Below, in pieces: positions 17,597 to 24,216 of a stretch of DNA of 64,000 nucleotides. The notes beneath the pieces are model-generated. The model saw only the letters and a list, made by a program, of their open reading frames with translations, was not told the DNA's origin and searched no databases. Each line of letters opens with the position of its first letter. The first letter of the stretch is position 1. The DNA comes from Actinomycetes bacterium (GTDB taxonomy: Bacteria > Actinomycetota > Acidimicrobiia > Acidimicrobiales > Acidimicrobiaceae). The translations under genes and the position numbers were made by a program. Location: NCBI GenBank assembly GCA_021819725.1, contig JAKAQR010000012.1:1-64000 (forward strand). The letters run 5' to 3'.

Positions 17597-17640
17597 ACTT
17601 CGCTCCCCTCATCTTGGTCTCGCTGTTCCAACACACTCGC

Positions 17641-17658
17641 GCGAATGGATCCATTCGC
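17641..17658. promoter_or_regulatory. Perfect 18-base palindrome upstream of mftA, candidate operator
   Basis: GCGAATGGATCCATTCGC is fully self-complementary and lies 45 bases upstream of the mftA start, in the 80-base gap after the aldehyde dehydrogenase stop. There is no T-run after it in either direction, which argues against a terminator. Its size and symmetry suit a dimeric repressor such as a TetR-type MftR, though no such gene is in the window. Confidence 0.5.
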
Positions 17659-17676
17659 ATGCACAACCGCGCCTAT

Positions 17677-19239
17677 TCAGCCCAGCTCGGCCGACTCTCT
17701 GCGCAGCGACTCAAGGACCGGGACGGTCGCCTGTATCGCGCTGCGCTGACTGTAAAACGGTAGTGCTCGTAGCCCCCCAAGCTCCTCCCCTCCCCCAGCC
17801 CTGCCAGGACCACCATGAATTCCCTGCGGCATAACCACACCGTGACCCGGATTGAGGGCTGCGGTAGCGCTGTTGAGCTGCGCAAGACGGCCGTGGAGTG
17901 ATCCAAGAGCCACAGCCGTCTCAGCAAAGGCAGCATCGTCATCAGTTACTATCGTCGCTACAAGCGAACCTCGCCCCCTTCTCACCAACTCGATGCCCTC
18001 GCTCATACTTCGATATCCCATCAAAGCCACGCAAGGGCCAAAAACCTCAAGTTCGTGCACAAGCCTCGCTGAAGAGGGATCGCTGATCTGGATGAGTGCG
18101 GGTGCAACCACGGCTGCAACGTGCGGGTCGACGTCGATGAACTCCACCGAACTTGCCCCCGCGAGGAGGCTTTTACCCTCTTGCGCCAGCAACGCCGCAC
18201 CTGCAATCACCGACTCCTGCTGCGCCCGCGACACCAGGGGACCCATCTCGACCTCTGGATTCCTCGCATCTCCGATCTTCAATGAACTCATTCGTGCTAC
18301 GAGTCGTTCGCTGATCGATCCCAATAACTCATCGGGTACGATGACCCTACGGATCGCGGTACATTTTTGACCAGCTTTGATGGTCATCTCCGTCACCACC
18401 GCATCCACCAGGCTCTCCACCGATGCTGCACTCAGATCTTCCAGTGCGAAGATCGCATTCAAAGAGTCCGCTTCAGCGTTGAACCGAGCTCCATGCGTGA
18501 TGAGATGCCGGTTCGACCGCAGCATGATCGCAGTATCTGCAGACCCGGTAAAGGCGAGGGTATCCTCCTCCTCAACCATCTCTACGAGGTCACGACCACC
18601 AGCGCTCAACAACGACAGAACACCGTCGGGGATCAAGTTCGCTTCATAGAGGTCGCGCACCATAAGATAGGCGACCAGTGCCGTTTGGGTCGCAGGCTTT
18701 GCCAGTGAGGGCATACCGGCCAACGTCGCGGTTGCTACCTTCTCGAACATGCCCCATGCAGGGAAGTTAAAGGCATTGATGCCGATGGCGATACCCTGGC
18801 GTGGGGTGAGTAGATGCGCTACCCGGTACTCCTCCGACCGCGTCATCTGTGCGAAGCCTGGCTCAATCAGCGTACGGCGATCGCCAAGCTCTTCACCGAG
18901 ACCCGCATAGTAGCGAAGAACGGCGATGGCGCCATCGATGTCAAAGACGGCATCGCGCTTGTTCGCTCCCATGTTTGCGAGAACAGCGTCATAGTAAGCT
19001 GGTCGCCCCTCTCGAAGCTTTTCAGCAAAACGCGCGAGAAGCGCTCCCCGCTCACGAAACGTCATCGCCCGAAGCTCAGCCCCGCCGGTACGGCGCGCCC
19101 AAGCAAGAGGCCCTGCAACGTCTACCCCATCGGCTGAACTCGATGCAACAGGAGCACCCGTCGCGGGATCTCGGAGTACGGTACCCTCACCGCTACCATC
19201 AACCCACTGGCCACCTAACAGATGTTTGACTCGCATCAT
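17677..19239 (-). CDS. PaaZ-type aldehyde dehydrogenase (no hydratase domain)
   Basis: A 520-residue NAD(P)-dependent aldehyde dehydrogenase. Segments such as ALRAMTFRERGALL, INAFNFPAWGMFEKVA, TIKAGQKCTAIRRVIVP (catalytic Cys) and HGGPGRAGGGEELGGLRAL closely match the N-terminal domain of PaaZ, the phenylacetate-degradation enzyme that oxidises 3-oxo-5,6-dehydrosuberyl-CoA semialdehyde. The C-terminal MaoC-like hydratase of PaaZ is missing: the chain ends about 30 residues after the GGGEELGG block. It therefore resembles stand-alone semialdehyde dehydrogenases (PaaN/BoxD-like). ATG at 19239 has GGAGG 8 bases upstream. No other paa or box genes are in the window, so the pathway is uncertain. 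Confidence 0.85.
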   Translation of the reverse strand: MMRVKHLLGGQWVDGSGEGTVLRDPATGAPVASSSADGVDVAGPLAWARRTGGAELRAMTFRERGALLARFAEKLREGRPAYYDAVLANMGANKRDAVFDIDGAIAVLRYYAGLGEELGDRRTLIEPGFAQMTRSEEYRVAHLLTPRQGIAIGINAFNFPAWGMFEKVATATLAGMPSLAKPATQTALVAYLMVRDLYEANLIPDGVLSLLSAGGRDLVEMVEEEDTLAFTGSADTAIMLRSNRHLITHGARFNAEADSLNAIFALEDLSAASVESLVDAVVTEMTIKAGQKCTAIRRVIVPDELLGSISERLVARMSSLKIGDARNPEVEMGPLVSRAQQESVIAGAALLAQEGKSLLAGASSVEFIDVDPHVAAVVAPALIQISDPSSARLVHELEVFGPCVALMGYRSMSEGIELVRRGRGSLVATIVTDDDAAFAETAVALGSLHGRLAQLNSATAALNPGHGVVMPQGIHGGPGRAGGGEELGGLRALPFYSQRSAIQATVPVLESLRRESAELG

Positions 19240-19312
19240 TGCCCTAACCTCCTTGATTAACCCATGCCACAACCGGTCGATGGCGAGAACCGAACCGTTG
19301 TATCAACCCAGT

Positions 19313-20455
19313 CTATTCAACACCATGAAAACGTTCGTAAATACGCCGTGCAACCCCAAAGAGCTGCGATTCCCGATGGTCGACTGCGACCAGCTGCAGA
19401 GCAAACGGAACCGAACCGGCACTTCCGCGTCCCTGCAACCCATCCGCACCAATGTGAATCGGCAGCGTCAGGGCGGGGAAACCTAAATAGTTAAAAGGAA
19501 GTGTCAACTGGTTGACACCGGAGACATCAAGTGGCCACCGAGAGGGAACAGGCCGCGCTAGCGTTGGGAGTGCCACCACACCTTCGCCCATGCCGAGCCC
19601 TCGAAACCAACGCTCTCGTTGCTCCTCTCGCCGCTGGCATACTTGGCGGTAATCGGCCTCACTCACGTGTGCTGCACCACGAAGACGTGCTAGCCCTCGC
19701 GGATCGAGCCGGTGGGCCTGGGACAGATAGGGGCGCAATTGCCGATAGGCCTCCCATAGAAGTACCGTATTACCGTCCTCCCAGAGATGACCGAGCTCGA
19801 GCACCGGTATGGTGCGGACGGACATATCGATGGCTGCAAGCACATCGGAGACGACCGCGTCAAAGGATGGCACCCCGCAGTGCACCTGTGCAATCCATGT
19901 CGGCGTTGGACCTTCCAACACACCACCAATACCGACAAAGCCCCGTTCAAGATCGGCGATCGTGCGGGCGAGCACGCCGACGGTGTCCAAGCTCGGGGCT
20001 AACGCAGCACACCCGGTCTCATCGATCAGACCATAGGTTGGTTTGAGACCTAGGACCCCACAGCACGCCGCCGGGATGCGTATGGATCCCCCGGTGTCGG
20101 TACCAACTCCAACCTCCGCCTCGCCAAGGGCGACAGCAACGGCTGAACCACTCGAGGAGCCCCCAGGGATCAGATCCGGGGAACAGGGGTTGCTTGGGGT
20201 ACCGAACCACGGATTGACCCCATGCACGCCAAAGGCAAACTCAACAAGGTTCGCCTTACCACGAATGAAGACCCCCGTCGCACGCAGTCGGGCTACCGCC
20301 ACTGCGTCCCGCATGGCTGGCAACGCTCCGGACGCGACCAGTCTAGAACCACAGGTGGTCGGCAATCCCTCAACGTCGAGCACGTCCTTCACAACGGCGT
20401 TTAACTTCCCTGCCTGATACGGCGCCACCTCACCGATCATCCACGGATTGCTCAC
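19313..20455 (-). CDS. Amidase signature family protein
   Basis: A 380-residue hydrolase of the amidase signature family, which uses a Ser-cisSer-Lys triad. The lysine is in NAVVKDVLDVEG, the cis-serine in PGGSSSGSAVAVA and the nucleophilic serine in GTDTGGSIRIPAA. The glycine-rich block is intact, so it is probably active. It is shorter than GatA (about 480 residues) and lacks GatB/GatC neighbours, so it is more likely an amide- or allophanate-type hydrolase than the tRNA amidotransferase. GTG overlaps the stop of the upstream hydrolase gene by 4 bases (GTGA). Confidence 0.85.
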   Translation of the reverse strand: MSNPWMIGEVAPYQAGKLNAVVKDVLDVEGLPTTCGSRLVASGALPAMRDAVAVARLRATGVFIRGKANLVEFAFGVHGVNPWFGTPSNPCSPDLIPGGSSSGSAVAVALGEAEVGVGTDTGGSIRIPAACCGVLGLKPTYGLIDETGCAALAPSLDTVGVLARTIADLERGFVGIGGVLEGPTPTWIAQVHCGVPSFDAVVSDVLAAIDMSVRTIPVLELGHLWEDGNTVLLWEAYRQLRPYLSQAHRLDPRGLARLRGAAHVSEADYRQVCQRREEQRERWFRGLGMGEGVVALPTLARPVPSRWPLDVSGVNQLTLPFNYLGFPALTLPIHIGADGLQGRGSAGSVPFALQLVAVDHRESQLFGVARRIYERFHGVE

Positions 20456-21555
20456 GAAAGATCAGCCTGCTCGCTACCGACATGAGCGATAGTACCGATG
20501 GTCGTCAAATGAGTTATCGATGGGGATATGCCGCGCACGTAGGTGGCAAGGAACGCGAGCGAAGTTTTGAGCACTGCCTGCTCATAGGCGTTTGTCTGCG
20601 TGTACGCCTCAAGATGGTCTGCGCCGAGGAGTTGCAAATAGACCTTAGGAGCTGGTGCTTGGTCGTAGATCTGAGTCGAGAGAGCCGGAGCATTGACCGT
20701 ATCCGCCGTGCCTTGCGCCACCATGAGTGGCATCGCGGGTGATGGGAAATATTCTCCCCCATACGGAGTAAATTCAGCCCCCGAGAGAATGATTGCCGCC
20801 TTCACCGCGGAGTCACGGCAGCAGGTGTTATCGGTGAAGGCTAACGTCGTGTCTCCACCATCACTCTGACCAGCGGCGGCGATCTCGTTCGTATTGACAA
20901 GCGCCGTCAACGGCGTCGATGGGTTCTGATTTAACAACGCGACCTCGGCGATGGCGGCTCGCATATCACCTGGCTGATTGAGCATGTCAGACTCAAAGGC
21001 ATCTGATAGCTCCGCATCCGAAAGATTTACCCCATAATGAGCGATCGCCCACGCCGAGGAGAGAGGAAAGCGAGGTGCTGCTACTACGTATCCGTGACGC
21101 ACCCATCCGCTGATCAGTGGCAGGTAGTTTGATGGATCTACGTCGAACCCAGCCGCGAACACGATCAAGGGGTATGGAGAGCCCGCGCTGGCGGGATTCG
21201 CGTCTACCACAGGATTCACACTCGTGGTCTTCGTGGAGGGATAGTAGATGTGCAGAAGATAGCTTCTTGTCGAACAGGCCCCGGTCGACGGCACGCAGAG
21301 AATCCGCCCATCTTCGACCACGGTCGTAGAGTACTCCCCAACACCACGGATAGGCGAGCTAATCGTCTGCGTCTCAACAGGCGGAATAGGTGTCGTCCCG
21401 GACGAACTTCCCGGTGCGGTCGTCGCGGTGGGGACACTCAATCGGGCGGGGACGGTAGAGGATCGATTGGCGACAAACAACGCGGCGATTAAGACGACAA
21501 CCGCTCCAACGATGCCGACTAATAACGTAGAACGTGCAGGTTTACCTACTTGCAT
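20452..21555 (-). CDS. Membrane-anchored alpha/beta hydrolase
   Basis: A 367-residue protein with an N-terminal signal anchor (residues 10-30, LLVGIVGAVVVLIAALFVA), a Ser/Thr/Pro-rich linker (to about 65) and an alpha/beta hydrolase domain outside the membrane. YPLIVFAAGFDVDPSNY forms the oxyanion region and AAGQSDGGDT the nucleophile elbow. VAQGTADTVNAP carries the acid and LGADHLEAY the histidine. It resembles platelet-activating-factor-acetylhydrolase or chlorophyllase-like esterases. A cysteine pair (CVPSTGAC) and a later CC may form disulfides. It overlaps rpiB by 14 bases and the amidase by 4. Confidence 0.8.
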   Translation of the reverse strand: MQVGKPARSTLLVGIVGAVVVLIAALFVANRSSTVPARLSVPTATTAPGSSSGTTPIPPVETQTISSPIRGVGEYSTTVVEDGRILCVPSTGACSTRSYLLHIYYPSTKTTSVNPVVDANPASAGSPYPLIVFAAGFDVDPSNYLPLISGWVRHGYVVAAPRFPLSSAWAIAHYGVNLSDAELSDAFESDMLNQPGDMRAAIAEVALLNQNPSTPLTALVNTNEIAAAGQSDGGDTTLAFTDNTCCRDSAVKAAIILSGAEFTPYGGEYFPSPAMPLMVAQGTADTVNAPALSTQIYDQAPAPKVYLQLLGADHLEAYTQTNAYEQAVLKTSLAFLATYVRGISPSITHLTTIGTIAHVGSEQADLS

Positions 21556-22030
21556 TTTGAACGAACGACACCCCTTCTTCTACCTGGTGGATCTGTTGGA
21601 TCCGCCGCTCATGTCGTCCGCCGTCAAAAACACCGGACACGAAGGCCGCAACGATGGCAAGCGCAAGCTCATCTCCTAGCAATCGAGCACCAAGGGCCAG
21701 TACATTCGCATCGTTGTGTGACCGGGCGAGTCTGGCGGAGAGTTCGTTCCAACACAGCGCTGCCCGAACGCCGATCACCTTGTTGGCAACGATCTGCTCG
21801 CCTTGACCCGATCCCCCCAGGACTACCCCGAGGGTGGCGACTCCACTCGCTACTGCTCGACCGACCGGTTCGCAATAGAGCGGATAATCGACGCTCTCCT
21901 CCGAGTTTGTACCAAAGTCAATGACCACCGCACCCTCACCCTCGAGGTACTGGGCGATTGTACCCTTCAGCGGAAAACCAGCATGGTCACTGCCGATAGC
22001 GATCACGACACCATCGAGCGTCAGGTTCAC
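21542..22030 (-). CDS. rpiB: Ribose 5-phosphate isomerase B
   Basis: A 162-residue RpiB/LacAB-type isomerase interconverting ribulose 5-phosphate and ribose 5-phosphate. IAIGSDHAGFPLKG is the phosphate- and substrate-binding N-terminus, and VVLGGSGQGEQIVANKVIGVRAALCW holds the conserved glycine-rich block. The position of the base is GSGQG, where actinobacterial RpiB enzymes often use Glu instead of Cys nearby. HNDANVLALGARLLG completes the signature. The start is a GTG at 22030 that overlaps the bpa stop by 4 bases; an extension to 22159 would run antisense-free but over bpa and has no family similarity. Confidence 0.92.
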   Translation of the reverse strand: MNLTLDGVVIAIGSDHAGFPLKGTIAQYLEGEGAVVIDFGTNSEESVDYPLYCEPVGRAVASGVATLGVVLGGSGQGEQIVANKVIGVRAALCWNELSARLARSHNDANVLALGARLLGDELALAIVAAFVSGVFDGGRHERRIQQIHQVEEGVSFVQNASR

Positions 22031-22485
22031 AGATAGTTCCCTGGTGCTGGTGTTCCCTGTGGGAGCCCCCGATTGCGGAGCTCTTGCAACTGAGAGCGCG
22101 AATCCATCTGTTGTGCCATGAGCGTCGCTTGGATGCCGTGAAACAATCCCTCGAGCCATCCGACAAGCTGAGCCTGCGCGATGCGCAGTTCAGCCTCCGA
22201 TGGTACCTCGCCACCGTGAAACGCCGGGGCGAAACCTCGGAGCTCCTCTGTGAGATCCTCCGACATCACACCCCCGAGTTCTGCCACCGAGGTGTCGTAG
22301 ATCTCTGCGAGTCGGCTACGAGAACTCACGTCGAGAGGAGCCGATTTGACCTCCTCCAGAAGCGCCCGTATCATCGATCCAATCCGCAGTACCTTTGCCG
22401 GTGACATAATGACCTCGGAGTTCGCCTCCGGCGCCGCACTATCACCTGGCATCAGTAACTTGGGTTCCTCATGTGCATCTGCCAT
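22027..22485 (-). CDS. bpa: Bacterial proteasome activator Bpa
   Basis: A 152-residue helical protein matching the actinobacterial Bpa/PafE family. PAKVLRIGSMIRALLEEV and ELRIAQAQLVGWLEGLFHGI are near-identical to conserved family helices. Bpa forms a dodecameric ring that opens the 20S core proteasome without ATP and admits unfolded proteins. The chain ends in GNYL, where the mycobacterial protein ends in GQYL; this tail docks in the alpha-ring pockets. GGAGG precedes ATG. It implies a proteasome elsewhere in this genome. It heads a run bpa-rpiB-hydrolase-amidase with overlapping ends. Confidence 0.92.
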   Translation of the reverse strand: MADAHEEPKLLMPGDSAAPEANSEVIMSPAKVLRIGSMIRALLEEVKSAPLDVSSRSRLAEIYDTSVAELGGVMSEDLTEELRGFAPAFHGGEVPSEAELRIAQAQLVGWLEGLFHGIQATLMAQQMDSRSQLQELRNRGLPQGTPAPGNYL

Positions 22486-22533
22486 ATTCGTCCTCCGTTC
22501 AACGGGTCGCCGACCCGAACACCCACCAAAAGC

Positions 22534-23676
22534 CTACCTGATAAACGTCAGTATCGGAATGATCACCTCATCGGCCGTTAAGCCTCCGTGTCGACATACC
22601 AACTGGAGTGCACCGACATCATCTGGATCATAAAAACTCACCGGGGCCGTCGGTACGATGGCAACGTCCCCCACCCGCGCCATCACCCCTTTTGAGGGCG
22701 TGCCTCCAAAGATACCAAGCCCCAAAACTTCCTCTCGCACCAACACACGAGCCACATCCCCATAGCGTTCCAAGACCATCGCCGCCACCCGTTCGGTGGC
22801 ACCTTGCTGACAGTGAAGCCATCGGAAACGCCCCTCTCCCGAAAGAAGCTTCACGAGCTCCATGATGGTAGTATCGATGCGGATCGGAGGCGTGGGAACC
22901 TCAACCTGCCCGTGATCTGCCGTGATAACGAGTGCCGTTCTGGCCGGCAGTTGCTCAACGAGCATCCCAACGAGCACATCGACCATCAGCAACTCGCGTT
23001 CATAGGCCTCACCAAGCCCAAACTCATGAGCCACGGTATCGATGCCGTCATAGTACGCAAAAACGAGAGGCTCACCCTCCTCGAGTGCTCCAAGGACCTT
23101 GGCGACGATACTCGACATCGCGTGCCAATAGCGGAGTCTTCCGCCACGAAGATGGACCTGGGTGAAGCCGGTCTTGGCAAAAAGGTACTTCGTTACCACC
23201 GTCGGGGTTTCGCCACAAAACGGCGGCACCGGCTGAAAGTCCATGGGGATCGGCGGGGTGATCTCACGGTCAGAGGAACTCCATCGCAACGTGTTTAAGA
23301 TGGCGTGCGATCCCAACCGAACCCGGTACCCCAGCACCCCGTGCTCGGCTGGCGTTGCGCCAGTCGTCAAGGAAGTGAGCGCGGTAGCCGTGGTCGTCGG
23401 CCCCACCGAGTACCCTCGACGCAGCACCCCACTCGCCAGGATCGGAAGCGACGCTAGTCGCGGCAGAAGCTGAAAATAACCCAAGCCATCAAGAGCGAGG
23501 ACAACGACCCGTTCTACGTTGTCCACTCGAGTTCCCAGAAACACCTCAGCTGCCCCTTTTCGACCGCGAACGATATCTACCACCGACGGCATGAGCGTCG
23601 CCAGGCCAGGGGCTGTATAGTCTGGTAGGACGAAGGAGTCGTTCGGGGTGATCTCATCCAGTTGTATGATGCCCAT
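22534..23676 (-). CDS. Alkaline-phosphatase-superfamily phosphodiesterase
   Basis: A 380-residue protein of the type I phosphodiesterase/nucleotide pyrophosphatase family. The two-metal site can be traced: VLALDGLGYFQL (first Asp), TTTATALTSLTTGATPAEHG (nucleophile Thr region), YYDGIDTVAHEFG (Asp and His), ITADHGQVE (Asp-His) and CRHGGLTADE (His). It has no clear signal peptide, so it may act in the cytoplasm. ATG at 23676 follows GAAAGAGGATCG. Substrates could be nucleotides, phospholipids or sugar-phosphate diesters. It is divergent from the Rrf2 regulator, with 87 bases between the starts. Confidence 0.82.
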   Translation of the reverse strand: MGIIQLDEITPNDSFVLPDYTAPGLATLMPSVVDIVRGRKGAAEVFLGTRVDNVERVVVLALDGLGYFQLLPRLASLPILASGVLRRGYSVGPTTTATALTSLTTGATPAEHGVLGYRVRLGSHAILNTLRWSSSDREITPPIPMDFQPVPPFCGETPTVVTKYLFAKTGFTQVHLRGGRLRYWHAMSSIVAKVLGALEEGEPLVFAYYDGIDTVAHEFGLGEAYERELLMVDVLVGMLVEQLPARTALVITADHGQVEVPTPPIRIDTTIMELVKLLSGEGRFRWLHCQQGATERVAAMVLERYGDVARVLVREEVLGLGIFGGTPSKGVMARVGDVAIVPTAPVSFYDPDDVGALQLVCRHGGLTADEVIIPILTFIR

Positions 23677-23749
23677 CGATCCTCTTTCCTCCTCCAGGCT
23701 AGCCCACCTTAGCACATGCCGGGTCAAGCCAGAGACTCACAGGACCGGC

Positions 23750-23755
23750 TACGAT
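23750..23755 (+). promoter_or_regulatory. Candidate -10 box for a leaderless Rrf2 transcript
   Basis: TACGAT ends 8 bases before the GTG start at 23764, so transcription would begin at or next to the start codon. No Shine-Dalgarno sequence is visible upstream of that GTG. No good -35 element is seen at 17 bases. Confidence 0.4.
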
Positions 23756-23763
23756 AGTGATCA

Positions 23764-24216
23764 GTGAAGGTTTCAACTCGTGGAGACTACGCATCAAGGG
23801 CGCTTTTATCGCTAGCCCTACGCCAGGGTCCTGAGAAACCCACCTCGGTTGCTGAACTGTCACGCCGTACCGGCCTACCCCAGCCCTACTTGGAGCAGAT
23901 CCTCTTGACTCTAAAGGGTGCGGGACTCGTCACCTCACGGAGAGGGGCCAGCGGAGGCTATGTGCTCTCCAGGGACCCCACACAGATCACTTTGGCACAG
24001 ATCATCTCCGCGGTCGACGGTCCCCTGACCCTGGGCAACTTCGGCGCCCCTCATGAAAACGGGGCTTGCGCACACGAGGGCCAATGCGTGCTTCGCGACG
24101 TTTGGGCTGAGGTTGGGCATCACATGCGTGAACACTTACGCTCGTACACCCTGGCCGATATGGTCGCCCGGGCGCGTGGAATGGCCCCAGACGAACAGCA
24201 GGTCATAGGCGGATGA
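23764..24216 (+). CDS. Rrf2 family transcriptional regulator
   Basis: A 150-residue regulator of the Rrf2/IscR/NsrR family. KVSTRGDYASRALLSLAL is the typical first helix. The winged helix-turn-helix includes TSVAELSRRTGLPQPYLEQILLTLKGAGLV and the wing SRRGASGGYVLSR. The dimerisation region has CAHEGQC, two cysteines spaced C-x5-C as in Fe-S-binding members, but the third cysteine is absent (followed by VLRDVW), so any cluster would need another ligand such as His. It overlaps the acetyltransferase gene by 4 bases and is likely to regulate it. Confidence 0.87.
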   Translation: MKVSTRGDYASRALLSLALRQGPEKPTSVAELSRRTGLPQPYLEQILLTLKGAGLVTSRRGASGGYVLSRDPTQITLAQIISAVDGPLTLGNFGAPHENGACAHEGQCVLRDVWAEVGHHMREHLRSYTLADMVARARGMAPDEQQVIGG

